This document shows, piece by piece, positions 46,571 to 55,374 of a DNA stretch of 64,000 nt. The translations under genes were made by a program, and so were the position numbers. The notes under the pieces were generated by a model. It was not told where the DNA came from, did not search any database, and was given only the letters and a program-made list of their open reading frames with translations. Position 1 is the first letter of the stretch. The number at the start of each line of letters is the position of its first letter. The stretch is from NCBI RefSeq assembly GCF_001571085.1, contig NZ_BCTC01000011.1, positions 31,532 through 95,531 on the forward strand, written 5' to 3'. The stretch comes from Azohydromonas lata NBRC 102462. Lineage in GTDB: Bacteria; Pseudomonadota; Gammaproteobacteria; Burkholderiales; Burkholderiaceae_C.

Positions 46571-47665
46571 ATGGCTTTCGAAGGACCGCCCCCCGGCGGC
46601 AGCCGCGCCGGCGCCGAGGCCGCGCGCGCAGTGATCGACAAGGCCGCGGGCTGCGGCGGTGAGGCTCAAACCACGCCGCACCGGCGCATGACGGTTCGCA
46701 AGCCACCGGCCGACACCGCCGCCGTGCGCAGCGCGCAGCGGCTGCAGCGGCGCCGACACTGGCTGCAGGCCGGCTTCTTCGCCTTCTTCGTGTTCGCCCC
46801 GGCGCTGAACCTGCTGCGTTTCGACCTCAACGAGACGCAGCTCTGGGTGCTGGGCATGCGCTGGTCGCTGGGCATCGACGCCTTCACGGCCGGGCAGATC
46901 TCGGCGCCGCACCTGGCGCTGAATTTCGTGCTGCGCGCGCTGCTGCCGGCGCTGGCGCTGGTAGGCGGCTTCCTGGCCGTGGCCTGGCGCTGGGGGCGGC
47001 TGTGGTGCGGCTGGCTGTGCCCGCACTTCTCGGCGGTGGAGCTGCTCAACGACTTGCTGCACCGCGCCTGCGCGAAGTTCAGCGTCTGGGACCGCCATGC
47101 GCTGCCGCGCGTCGACCGCCCGGCGCGCAAGCGCTGGTGGCCGCTGTTCGCGCTGTCCTGCCTGATCCTCGGCTTCACTTGGGCCGTGACGCTGCTGAGC
47201 TACTTGCTGCCGCCGGCCGAGGTCTGGGGCGGGTTGCTGCACGGCACGTCCACGCCCAACCAGGCGAAGTTCCTGGCGATTGCGACGACGGTGTTCACGC
47301 TGGAGTTCGCTTTCGCGCGGCACCTGTTCTGCCGCTTCGGCTGCGCGGTGGGCCTGTTCCAGAGCTTGGTGTGGATGGCCAACCCGCGCGGCATGGTGGT
47401 GGCCTTCAGCCGCGAGCGCGCGCGCGACTGCCGCGACTGCGAGACGGTGAAGGCGCCCTCCGGCAGCGCCTGCGACAACGCCTGCCCCATGCGGCTGCAC
47501 CCGCGCAACATCAAGCGAATGATGTTTTCCTGCGTGCAGTGCGGGCGTTGCCTGAGCGAGTGCGACGTGTCGCAGGGGCCGCTGGACAAGGAGCCGCTGC
47601 TCAACTGGGAGCAGGGCGAGGCGGCGCAGCGCGAGACACAAAGACAGAAGCGGGAGGAGGGCTGA
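46571..47665 (+). CDS. NapH-like membrane polyferredoxin within the nor operon
   Basis: This 364-residue protein has about four or five membrane helices, two Cys-Pro motifs in membrane loops (WCGWLCPHFSAVE and FCRFGCAVGLFQS) and two C-terminal ferredoxin-like clusters (CRDCE...CDNACPM and CVQCGRCLSEC). This combination is that of NapH/NosR/CcoG-type quinol-linked or copper-handling polyferredoxins. An upstream N-terminal segment of about 55 residues is poorly structured, so initiation at MTVRKP (46688) is an alternative. Placement between norQ and norD suggests a role in NOR assembly or electron supply (inference). Confidence 0.78.
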   Translation: MAFEGPPPGGSRAGAEAARAVIDKAAGCGGEAQTTPHRRMTVRKPPADTAAVRSAQRLQRRRHWLQAGFFAFFVFAPALNLLRFDLNETQLWVLGMRWSLGIDAFTAGQISAPHLALNFVLRALLPALALVGGFLAVAWRWGRLWCGWLCPHFSAVELLNDLLHRACAKFSVWDRHALPRVDRPARKRWWPLFALSCLILGFTWAVTLLSYLLPPAEVWGGLLHGTSTPNQAKFLAIATTVFTLEFAFARHLFCRFGCAVGLFQSLVWMANPRGMVVAFSRERARDCRDCETVKAPSGSACDNACPMRLHPRNIKRMMFSCVQCGRCLSECDVSQGPLDKEPLLNWEQGEAAQRETQRQKREEG

Positions 47666-47699
47666 AGCCCTCGCACCGTGCTGATCGTGAGCTGAAACC

Positions 47700-49559
47700 A
47701 TGGAAGAACTCATAGGCCAGTGGTGGCACCGCGCCGTGACGCGTGCGGCCGACCGCTCCTTCCCCGACGCCGCCGTGGAGCTGCCGCAGGTGCAGCGCGC
47801 CATCGGCATGCTGTTTCGCGGCGCCGGTGGCGCGCAGGCCGTGCGCATCGCCCCGGCCACGGAGCGGCGCAGCGGCGGCCCGCGCGGCTGGCTGCAGCGC
47901 CTGGCCGGCAGCGGCGAGCGCGCCGCGCTGCCGCGCCTGGAGCACGAAGTGCTGGCGCTGCCGCCGCGCCTGGCCGTGTTCCCCGAGGCCGCGCTCAACC
48001 GCGCCCTGTACCTGTGGCTGGCCGCGCTGTCGGCCGCGGTGGACGAGATCGCGGCCACGCCGGAGGGCGCCGCCCAAGGCTGGATCGCCCTGAACCTCGC
48101 CGCCACGCGGCTGGCCCTGCAGCGCTTCCCGGGCCTGCGCGAACGCCATGCCCAACTGGTGGACGCCCACCTCGCCCAGCGCCCGCGCCCGCAGCGCCTC
48201 AAAGGGCGGGCCGCCGAGGCCGAGGCCACCGTGCAGGCCGCGCTGCGCGCCGGCGTGGACGGCGGCGACGTGGCGCTGCCCGCCACGCCGGTGCTGCCGG
48301 GCGAGGTGTCGCCGCTGTGGTTGTGGGTGGAGCACGCCCCCGGCGCCGCTGCCGCGCCCGCCCGCCCGGACGCCGGCGAGGCCGAGCCGCAGGCCCAGCG
48401 CCCGCCCGGCGTGACCGATGCCAAGCGCCGCGCCGCCCAGCGCACCGTGGACGAGCGCGACGGCAACCCCCTGCTGCTGGTGTTCCGCGCCGAGGCGCTG
48501 CTGTCGTGGAGCGAGCACGTCAAGGTCAACCGCGGCGACGACGACAGCGACGACGGCAACGCCCTGGCCGCGGCCAACGACATGGAGAAGCTCTCCATCG
48601 CCCCCGACGGCCAGACGCTGGCCGCGCGGGTGAAGTTCGACCTGGACCTGCCCAGCGCCAGCGCCGACGACATCCCGCTGGGCCCGGGCATCCAGCTCCC
48701 GGAGTGGGACTACAAGGCCGGCGTGCTGCGCCCCGCCTACTGCGCGGCGCAGATGCTGGTGTCGCGGCCCGCTGAGCCCTTCGTGCCGCCGCCGGCCCTG
48801 AAGGCGACGGCGCGGCGCGTGCGACGGCGCCTGGAGCTGCTGCGCGCCGCGCCGCGCTGGCAGCGCGGCGAGGTCAGCGGCGAGGAGCTGGACCTGGACG
48901 CCTGGGTGCGGCTGCAGTCCGACGCCGGCGCGCGCAGCGAGGCGCCGGCCGTGCACGCGCGCCGCGTCAAGGCCGAGCGCAGCCTGGCCACGCTGCTGCT
49001 GGCCGACCTTTCCCTGTCCACCGATGCCTATGCAACGAACGAGGCGCGCATCATCGACGTGATCCGCGACGCGCTCTTCGTGTTCGGCGAGGCGCTGTCG
49101 GCCGGCGGCGATGCCTTCGAAATGCTGGGCTTCAGCTCGGTGCGGCGCCAGCACGTGCGCATGCACTGCCTCAAGGGCTTCGACGAGCCCTGGGGCGCGG
49201 CGCCGCGCGCGCGGGTGGGCGCCGTCAAGCCGGGCTACTACACGCGCATGGGCGCGGCCATACGGCTGGCCACGCAGCGGCTGCAGCGCCGCGGCGAGCG
49301 CCAGCGGCTGCTGCTGCTGCTCACCGACGGCAAGCCCAACGACCTGGACCAGTACGAGGGCCGCTACGGCCTGGAGGACACGCGCCACGCCGTGCAGGCT
49401 GCGCGCGCGGCCGGGCTGGTGCCCTTTTGCGTGAGCATCGACGACCAGGGCCACGACTACCTGCCCATGCTCTTCGGCACCAAGGGCTACGCGCAGGTGC
49501 ATCGCGCCACCGAGCTCGTTGGGCGGCTGGCGCAGGTGTATGCGACGTTGACCCGATAG
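47700..49559 (+). CDS. norD: NorD von Willebrand A domain protein
   Basis: This 619-residue protein has a C-terminal von Willebrand A domain (from about 420) with MIDAS motif DLSLSTDAY and LLTDGKPNDLDQYEGRYG. The long N-terminal region is variable and Ala/Arg-rich. NorD acts with NorQ to mature nitric oxide reductase. It follows the polyferredoxin gene by 34 bp. Its ATG at 47700 is a reasonable start. Confidence 0.94.
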   Translation: MEELIGQWWHRAVTRAADRSFPDAAVELPQVQRAIGMLFRGAGGAQAVRIAPATERRSGGPRGWLQRLAGSGERAALPRLEHEVLALPPRLAVFPEAALNRALYLWLAALSAAVDEIAATPEGAAQGWIALNLAATRLALQRFPGLRERHAQLVDAHLAQRPRPQRLKGRAAEAEATVQAALRAGVDGGDVALPATPVLPGEVSPLWLWVEHAPGAAAAPARPDAGEAEPQAQRPPGVTDAKRRAAQRTVDERDGNPLLLVFRAEALLSWSEHVKVNRGDDDSDDGNALAAANDMEKLSIAPDGQTLAARVKFDLDLPSASADDIPLGPGIQLPEWDYKAGVLRPAYCAAQMLVSRPAEPFVPPPALKATARRVRRRLELLRAAPRWQRGEVSGEELDLDAWVRLQSDAGARSEAPAVHARRVKAERSLATLLLADLSLSTDAYATNEARIIDVIRDALFVFGEALSAGGDAFEMLGFSSVRRQHVRMHCLKGFDEPWGAAPRARVGAVKPGYYTRMGAAIRLATQRLQRRGERQRLLLLLTDGKPNDLDQYEGRYGLEDTRHAVQAARAAGLVPFCVSIDDQGHDYLPMLFGTKGYAQVHRATELVGRLAQVYATLTR

Positions 49560-49681
49560 GGCTGGTGGCCTTGCCGGGTGACGCCTGTGAGGGCGCAGCA
49601 TTGCGCGGGTTGGGGCACAAGCGTGCCGGCCGGAGGCTCACGCGCAGCGCACCGCGGCTTGAGCGAAGCAAGCCTTTTCGC

Positions 49682-49723
49682 TTGATTCCCATCAAGCCCA
49701 AGCCGTCCTTCGCCACCCACAAT
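49682..49723 (+). promoter_or_regulatory. Consensus FNR/Dnr box and -10 upstream of dnr
   Basis: TTGAT-TCCC-ATCAA (49682-49695) matches the FNR/Dnr consensus at every defined base. With its centre at -41.5 the start point is about 49730 and the -10 window is CACAAT (49718-49723), a 4/6 match, again class II geometry. It gives dnr a promoter of its own, probably autoregulated or FNR-dependent. Confidence 0.75.
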
Positions 49724-49768
49724 CCGCCCCCCAAAGCCGCCACAACCCGAGCATCAGGAGACAGCCCC

Positions 49769-50464
49769 ATGGACCTGCGCCAGTTCGATACCCCGCGCTA
49801 CCTGTCGGTGCTGCCGCTGTTCAGCGACCTGCGGCCCGCCGAGCTGCAGAACCTGGCCGAGGGCTGCCAACTGCGCCGCTACGCGCGCGGCGAGCCGGTG
49901 TTCCGCTGCGGCGACCCCTGCGAGGCCTTCCACGTCGTGGTCACCGGGCAAGTGAAACTGCACGCCATCTCGCCGGCGGGGCAGGAAAAGGTCATTGAGC
50001 TGGTCGGCCCAAGCAACAGCTTCGGCGAGGCGCTGGTGTTCAGCGACCGGCCCTGCATCGTCAACGCCACGGCACTGGCCGACTCGCTGCTGCTGGGCGT
50101 GCGCAAGGAGGCCGTGTTCGGCGAGATCTCGCGCGACCCGCGCTTTGCGCTGCGCATGCTCGCGGGCATGTCGCGGCGGCTGCACGGGCTCATCAACGAC
50201 GTGGAGGCCTATGCGCTGCACAGCGGCATGCAGCGCGTCATCGGCTACCTGCTGCGCGAGCAGCACAGCGACGGCGAGGGCGACGCGACGGCCACCGTCT
50301 CGCTGCCCGTGAGCAAGGCCACCATCGCCTCGCGGCTGTCCATCACGCCGGAATACTTCTCGCGCGTGCTGGGCGAACTGGAAACCGTGGGGCTCATCGA
50401 GGTGGACAAGCGCGACATACGCATCCTCGACGCGCAGCGCCTGGCCCGCTACCCGCTGCAGTAG
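49769..50464 (+). CDS. dnr: Crp/Fnr-family regulator, Dnr type
   Basis: This 231-residue regulator has an N-terminal cyclic-nucleotide-like sensor fold (about 15-130; GEPVFRCGDPCEAFHVVVTG and GPSNSFGEALVF), a long dimer helix, and a C-terminal winged HTH with VSKATIASRLSITPEYFSRVLGEL, the recognition helix. The Cys pattern does not match the four-Cys [4Fe-4S] set of FNR, so it is more like the NO-responsive Dnr/NnrR group. AGGAG precedes ATG 49769. Its position after nor and the matching boxes make it the likely activator of the operon. Confidence 0.88.
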   Translation: MDLRQFDTPRYLSVLPLFSDLRPAELQNLAEGCQLRRYARGEPVFRCGDPCEAFHVVVTGQVKLHAISPAGQEKVIELVGPSNSFGEALVFSDRPCIVNATALADSLLLGVRKEAVFGEISRDPRFALRMLAGMSRRLHGLINDVEAYALHSGMQRVIGYLLREQHSDGEGDATATVSLPVSKATIASRLSITPEYFSRVLGELETVGLIEVDKRDIRILDAQRLARYPLQ

Positions 50465-50502
50465 GCCGGCGCGGCCACGCACCGCGGCGCGCGCCGCCAA
50501 AG

Positions 50503-50531
50503 AAAAAGCCGGGGTCCTCCCCCGGCTTTTT
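50503..50531. terminator. Bidirectional terminator after dnr
   Basis: A 12-bp stem AAAAAGCCGGGG (50503-50514) with CCCCGGCTTTTT (50520-50531) and 5-nt loop lies between dnr and the convergent PEP-CTERM gene. Confidence 0.9.
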
Positions 50532-50579
50532 CATGCGTGAGGCTCACGCCGGCCGTGGCCGGCTGGAGCCCGCGCGGCT

Positions 50580-51263
50580 TCAGGCGCGCTTGGCCTTGCG
50601 GCGGGCAACGCCCACGCCGGCCAGGCCCAGGCCCACCAGCGCCAGCGAGGCGGGTTCGGGCGTGGGATGCGGCGTCGGGGCGGCCGTGTAGGTGTAGACC
50701 ACCGAGGCGCCGCAGCCGGCTTCGGTGTTCTGGGTGGCGTCGGAGTTACCGCCGGACACCGAGGTCAGCAGCCGCGTGGCCGAGGAGCAGCTGATGGTGA
50801 AGGTGTTGTGGCCGGCGGAGGAGTTGAAGGCCGACAGGATGGCGTTCAGGCCGGTGACGACGTAGCTGCTGTTGTCGCTGACGTCGTTGAACGTCGCGGA
50901 CTGGCCGGGGTTCAGCGTCGTGTCGTCGGTGGTGGGCAGCAGCTGAATCTTGTAGGAGCCGCCGATCAGCGAGCTCAGCGCGCCGATGCTGCTGGAGAAG
51001 GTCAGGCGGGTGCGGGTGCTGGCGCTGGCTTCGGAGACCGAGTTGGACGTGTTGGTCAGCACCAGGTCCGTCACGCTTTGGCCGTACAGCGTCAGCGACA
51101 CGCCCGTCAGCGTACCCAGCGCGGTGTTGAACAGGTCCAGCGTGCCGGTCTGGTTGGTGAAGTCCGTGTGCTGCAGCGTGTTGGTGAAGCTGTCGGACAC
51201 GGTGGCGGCTTGCGCGCCGGCGCACAAAGCGACGGCTGCAAGCGCGGCTGCGATCTTCTTCAT
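50580..51263 (-). CDS. PEP-CTERM exported protein (choice-of-anchor E-like)
   Basis: This 227-residue secreted protein has a signal peptide (MKKIAAALAAVALCAGAQA), a beta-rich domain (about 20-195) with ATVSDSFTNTLQHTDFTNQ and repeated Thr/Ser strands, resembling choice-of-anchor E proteins, and a PEP-CTERM tail (TPEPASLALVGLGLAGVGVARRKAKRA). It should be processed by exosortase and exported. A consensus sigma-54 promoter lies about 60 bp upstream, unlike any other gene in the window. Confidence 0.87.
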   Translation of the reverse strand: MKKIAAALAAVALCAGAQAATVSDSFTNTLQHTDFTNQTGTLDLFNTALGTLTGVSLTLYGQSVTDLVLTNTSNSVSEASASTRTRLTFSSSIGALSSLIGGSYKIQLLPTTDDTTLNPGQSATFNDVSDNSSYVVTGLNAILSAFNSSAGHNTFTISCSSATRLLTSVSGGNSDATQNTEAGCGASVVYTYTAAPTPHPTPEPASLALVGLGLAGVGVARRKAKRA

Positions 51264-51320
51264 TTGCTTACCCCTGGAAATTGGTGGTTCTTGCGACGCG
51301 ATGGGACGCCGCGCTCCCGC

Positions 51321-51339
51321 ATGCAAGGGGTGTGCCAAA
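51321..51339 (-). promoter_or_regulatory. Sigma-54 promoter of the PEP-CTERM gene
   Basis: On the minus strand TTTGGCAC-ACCCC-TTGCAT gives TGGCAC (51332-51337), five bases, then TTGCA (51322-51326), a full -24/-12 match. The predicted start point is about 51311, 48 bases before the ATG at 51263. An RpoN activator site would be expected upstream, at 51340-51460 on this strand. Confidence 0.78.
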
Positions 51340-51403
51340 TGTAAAAAACCGTTTCGCGACAAACGCTTGCAGCTGACTTCAGGGCGCTTGGTGGCGCCAC
51401 TGT

Positions 51404-51422
51404 AAAAAAACCCGACAGGGTT
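51404..51422 (-). terminator. Terminator after the Kef-type antiporter gene
   Basis: On the minus strand AACCC-TGTC-GGGTT is followed by a run of T (plus-strand A-run 51404-51410), 34 bp beyond the antiporter stop. The stem is short (5 bp) but the T-run is long. Confidence 0.6.
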
Positions 51423-51455
51423 AGGGCCGTGCCGCGGCGGGCCCGCGCGGGCTCC

Positions 51456-53159
51456 TCAGTGCGCGGTGCGCAGGCGCTGCAGCACGTGGGCGCTCATGAC
51501 TTCGCCCAAGGCTTCCTCGGCCGAGAACACGGCGCCGGCTTGGGCGCGCTTCAGGAAGCCGGCCTCGTCCTCGTCGTGGCCGCGCAGGACGACCTCGATG
51601 TCCGGGTTGAGCAGCCGCGCCGTCTCCACCATGGGCAGCACGTCCACGGCCTGCGGCACGGCGATGACGAGCATGCGCGCCCGCGCGATGTGGGCCTGGA
51701 TGAGCGTGGCCTCGTCGGTGGCGTCGCCGCACACGGCGGGCAGGCCCTCGGCGCGCAGCCGCTCCACGGTCTCGCGGTTCTCGTCGGCCACCACGCAGGG
51801 GATGCCGGCCTCGCGCAGCGCGTGGGCGATGCGCTGGCCCGTGCGCCCGTGGCCCACCAGCACCACCTGCTTCTCCAGGTACTGGTGGGCGGTGTCCATG
51901 GGCAGCTCCGACAGCGGGTCGTCGCTGCGCTCCAGGTGCTGCAGCAGGCCCGGGCGCTGGCGCAGCCAGCGCATCACCGGCTCGATGGCGGAGAACACCA
52001 GCGGGTTGAGCGCGATGGAGATGAGCGCGCCGGCCAGGATGAGGCTTTGCCCCTCGGCCGGCAGCAGCCCAAGCTGCATGCCCAGTCCGGCCAGGATGAA
52101 GGAGAACTCGCCGATCTGCGCCAGGCTGGCCGACACCGTGAGCGCCGTGCCCAGCGGGTAGCGCAGCAGCAGCACCAGCGCCGCCGCGGCGATGGACTTG
52201 CCCAGCACGATGATGGCCACCACCGCCAGCACCGCCAGCGGCTGCTCCACGAGCACCATGGGGTCGAACAGCATGCCCACCGAGACGAAGAACAGCACCG
52301 AGAACGCGTCGCGCAGCGGCAGGCTTTCGTGGGCGGCGCGGTGGCTCAAGGAGGACTCGCGCAGCACCATGCCGGCGAAGAAGGCCCCCAGCGCGAAGCT
52401 CACGCCAAAGAGCTGCGCCGCGCCGAAGGCGATGCCCACGGCCGCGGCCACCACGCTGAGCGTGAACAGCTCGCGCGAGCCCGTGCGCGCCACCTGCCAC
52501 ATCAGCCAGGGGAAGAAGCGCCGGCCCACCACCAGCATCAGCGCCACGAAGGCACCCACGGCCAGCAGCGTGCGCACGAGCGTGAGCCACAGGGCCTCGC
52601 CGGCGTGGGCACCGTCCGTGTCGGCCGCGCCGCCGAGCAGCGGCGACAGCGCCGGCAGCAGCACCAGGACGAGCACCATCACCAGGTCCTCCACCACCAG
52701 CCAGCCCACCGCGATGCGGCCGTTGACGCTGTCCAGCACCCCGCGCGCCTCCAGCGCCTTGAGCAGCACCACGGTGGAGGCCACCGACAGCGCCAGGCCG
52801 AACACCAGCGCGCCGCCCAAGTTCCAGCCCCAGCTCAATGCGACACCCGCGCCCATGGCCGTGGCCACGGCGATCTGCAGCGCCGCGCCCGGCACGGCGA
52901 TGCGGCGCACGGCCATGAGGTCGTCCAGCGAGAAGTGCAGGCCCACGCCGAACATGAGCAGCATCACGCCGATCTCGGCGAGCTCGGCGGCGAGCTTCAT
53001 GTCGGCCACGTAGCCCGGCGTGGCCGGGCTCAGCAGGATGCCCGCGGCCAGGTAGCCCACCAGCGCGGGCAGTTTCAGGCGCACGGCCAGGAAGCCCAGC
53101 AAAAGCGAGAGGGCAAAGGCGGCGGCGAGGGTGGCAATGAGGGGGACGGGTGCGTGCAT
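51456..53159 (-). CDS. Kef-type cation/proton antiporter with RCK domain (YbaL-like)
   Basis: This 567-residue protein has about 12 membrane segments of the Na+/H+ exchanger CPA2 family (residues about 5-385; GYLAAGILLSPATPG, SVASTVVLLKALE, FALGAFFAGMVLRES) and a C-terminal TrkA-N/RCK nucleotide-binding domain (about 415-530; VVLVGHGRTGQRIA). This is the architecture of E. coli YbaL and KefB/C. Monovalent cation efflux or K+ homeostasis is the likely role. The ATG at 53159 begins the first helix. Confidence 0.92.
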   Translation of the reverse strand: MHAPVPLIATLAAAFALSLLLGFLAVRLKLPALVGYLAAGILLSPATPGYVADMKLAAELAEIGVMLLMFGVGLHFSLDDLMAVRRIAVPGAALQIAVATAMGAGVALSWGWNLGGALVFGLALSVASTVVLLKALEARGVLDSVNGRIAVGWLVVEDLVMVLVLVLLPALSPLLGGAADTDGAHAGEALWLTLVRTLLAVGAFVALMLVVGRRFFPWLMWQVARTGSRELFTLSVVAAAVGIAFGAAQLFGVSFALGAFFAGMVLRESSLSHRAAHESLPLRDAFSVLFFVSVGMLFDPMVLVEQPLAVLAVVAIIVLGKSIAAAALVLLLRYPLGTALTVSASLAQIGEFSFILAGLGMQLGLLPAEGQSLILAGALISIALNPLVFSAIEPVMRWLRQRPGLLQHLERSDDPLSELPMDTAHQYLEKQVVLVGHGRTGQRIAHALREAGIPCVVADENRETVERLRAEGLPAVCGDATDEATLIQAHIARARMLVIAVPQAVDVLPMVETARLLNPDIEVVLRGHDEDEAGFLKRAQAGAVFSAEEALGEVMSAHVLQRLRTAH

Positions 53160-53403
53160 CGGCAGTGTGGTCGGTGCGCCTGGCGGCCACGCGCGGGCGC
53201 CGCGCTTCATGGGAAAAGCACGGCGCGCCGCCCTGGCCGGGGAGCGCTTGTTCAGGGGATGGGAAGTCGCAGGAAAAAGGTAGAGCGGCTGGGGGCGCCC
53301 GGGTTCACCCGGGGGGTGAAAAAAGTTGGGCGAAAGCGCCCAGGCCGCGCAGGCCGCGGCGGGACCGGCATGGCGCCGGTCTCAGGCCGAACTTCAGCCG
53401 AAC

Positions 53404-53796
53404 TCAGGCCGTGTACCGCGGCACCGTCTCGTGCGTCTTTTCCCAGCGCTCCTGGCAGTCCACGCAGCGCGCGGCCGTGGGCTGCGCGTGCAGCCGCTCG
53501 TAGGGGATGTCGCAGCCGCAGTCCACGCATTCGCCGTAGCTGCCGTCGGCCAGGCGGGTGCGCGCGTCGTCGATGTCGCGCAGCTCCAGCTGGTCGCGCT
53601 CCATCTCGATGTGCTCCAGGCCCGTGCGCAGGCGCTCCTCGCCCTGCGCCACCTGGTCGTCCACCTGCGGGCCTTGCGCGCTGGGCCGCTCCTCGCGCGC
53701 CTCACGCGCCTCGCGCAGCTCGGCGCCCAGCTCGGCTTCGCGCTGTGAGAGCAGCGCCTGCAGCGCCTGCAGTTGTTCGGGGGTCAGGGCGGACAT
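53404..53796 (-). CDS. TraR/DksA-family zinc finger protein
   Basis: This 130-residue protein has an N-terminal coiled-coil (ALLSQREAELGAELREAREA, about 10-75) and a C4 zinc-finger (ECVDCGCDIPYERL, then ARCVDC) near the C-terminus. This is the DksA/TraR layout, though shorter than DksA (about 150). Such proteins bind the RNA polymerase secondary channel. The DxxDxA coiled-coil tip of DksA is not obvious, so it may be a DksA paralog without ppGpp synergy (inference). AGGAGGT precedes ATG 53796. Confidence 0.87.
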   Translation of the reverse strand: MSALTPEQLQALQALLSQREAELGAELREAREAREERPSAQGPQVDDQVAQGEERLRTGLEHIEMERDQLELRDIDDARTRLADGSYGECVDCGCDIPYERLHAQPTAARCVDCQERWEKTHETVPRYTA

Positions 53797-53997
53797 GGGT
53801 ACCTCCTGGGGTTTGCCGTGGCGCAGCGGCCGTGTGTTGCTGAACCACCCCGGCGGCAAGCCATGTGCCGCGCGCCGGGGTGCACCGAAGTACCGCCGAT
53901 TTTCAAATTCCGCTTGATGGCGGCTGCCGGGATTAGCCCTGTGGGGCGGGGTAATCCCCACGCATCCGGCGTGCGGGCCCGGCGTCTGCAGCGCGGC

Positions 53998-55326
53998 TCA
54001 GAGGCCGCTGGGGAAGGTTTCCGGCTCCTCCAGCACCTGCGGCGGCGCGGCGCCGTCCAGCGGGTGCAGGGCGTGGCTGCGGTCCACGTGCAGCACGGCG
54101 TCGAACTGCTGCGACAGCGAGGCGTCGTAGTAGTGGCTTTGCCGCTCGGTGTCCGGCCGGTAGATCACGCCGATGGCGCGCTGCAGCCGCGGCGGGGCCA
54201 GCAGCCGCTGCACGTCCTCGCCTTGCAGCGGCAGCAGGAAGAGGTCCAGCCCCGTGTCGTGCAGCAGCCTTTCCCAGCTGTCGGCCCGCGCGGGCGTCAC
54301 GCGCATGAACTGCACCGGCTCGTCCCAGTCCGGGGCGGCCGCCACGCTGCCATGGTCCGTGCTGAAGCCCAGCGTAAAACTTTCGGCGGGGGCGGCGGCT
54401 TCGCGGACGAGCTGGCCCAGGTTGAGCTGTCCCAGGCCGCCGAACTCCGTCGCCCGCGCGTCGCCCAGGTGCGAGTTGTGCGCCCACACCACCAGCCGCG
54501 CCGGGTGGCCGCGGGTGCGGGTGAGGTGCTCGCGCACGCGCTCCAGCACCTGGTGCATGTGGCGGTCGCGCTGGTTCCACGAGGCCGTGGAGCCCTGGAA
54601 CATGAGCCGGTAGTAGCGCTCGGCGTTGCGCACCACCAGCGCGTTGAGCTGGGCGTGGAACAGCTCGTCGGCCGCGCTGCCGCCCATGGTCTGCCGAGCG
54701 GACTCGGCCATGAGCGCCTGCAACTGTTGCAGCACCTCGCGCTGGCAACCCTCGCTCAGGCCGAAGTGCAGGGCCTGGCCGTAGCGCTGGGGCTCTTCCA
54801 GGAAGTGGTCGAAGCAGCCGTAGCGCCGGCGCGCCTCGTCCACCATGTGCGGCTCGTGCGCCTCCAGGTAGGTGAGCACCGCCTGCACCGAGCCGTGCAG
54901 GCTGTAGAGGTCCAGGCCGTAAAGCCCGGCGCGCTTGTGCATGGGCTGCAGGTCGTTGTAGCTGCGCAGCCACTGCACCAGGCGCAGGAACTCGCGGTTG
55001 CGCCACATCCATTGCGGAAAGCGCTTGAAGTTCTCCAGCGCCTGGCGCGCGTTGGCGTCCTGCAGGCCGCCCTGCACCCAGCGGTGGGCGCGCAGCATGT
55101 CGGGCCAGTCCGCCTCCAGCGCCACGCCGTCGAAGCCGTGGCGCTCGATGAGCTCCCGCGTGATGGCCGCGCGCAGCGCGTAGAACTCGCGCGTGCCGTG
55201 CGAGGCCTCGCCCAGCAGCACGATGTGGGCATTGGCCGCGGCGCGGGCGATGGCGCCCACGTCGTCGAGGTCGTCCAGCGGCCGCGCGGCGCGGCGCACC
55301 GGGTCCAGGGCAGGGTCGTGTCTCAT
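53998..55326 (-). CDS. Erythromycin esterase-family protein
   Basis: This 442-residue protein is of the EreA/B-like superfamily. Near the N-terminus LLGEASHGTREFY holds the Glu and His of the catalytic region, followed by GVALEADWPDML and later VVWAHNSHLGDA with a second conserved His. The C-terminus has the AIGVIYRPDTERQSHYY block. Environmental members are widespread and most are not shown to hydrolyse macrolides, so resistance should not be assumed. The ATG at 55326 was chosen over one at 55344. Confidence 0.85.
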   Translation of the reverse strand: MRHDPALDPVRRAARPLDDLDDVGAIARAAANAHIVLLGEASHGTREFYALRAAITRELIERHGFDGVALEADWPDMLRAHRWVQGGLQDANARQALENFKRFPQWMWRNREFLRLVQWLRSYNDLQPMHKRAGLYGLDLYSLHGSVQAVLTYLEAHEPHMVDEARRRYGCFDHFLEEPQRYGQALHFGLSEGCQREVLQQLQALMAESARQTMGGSAADELFHAQLNALVVRNAERYYRLMFQGSTASWNQRDRHMHQVLERVREHLTRTRGHPARLVVWAHNSHLGDARATEFGGLGQLNLGQLVREAAAPAESFTLGFSTDHGSVAAAPDWDEPVQFMRVTPARADSWERLLHDTGLDLFLLPLQGEDVQRLLAPPRLQRAIGVIYRPDTERQSHYYDASLSQQFDAVLHVDRSHALHPLDGAAPPQVLEEPETFPSGL

Positions 55327-55374
55327 GCCCAGCGGGGGCGGCAAGCGCCGCGCCCAAGGGCGGGGCTCAACGGC

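Noticed and set aside
53998..55326. A macrolide-resistance gene
   Set aside because: Only the broad erythromycin-esterase superfamily is supported; environmental members usually lack proven macrolide activity, and no mobile element is nearby.
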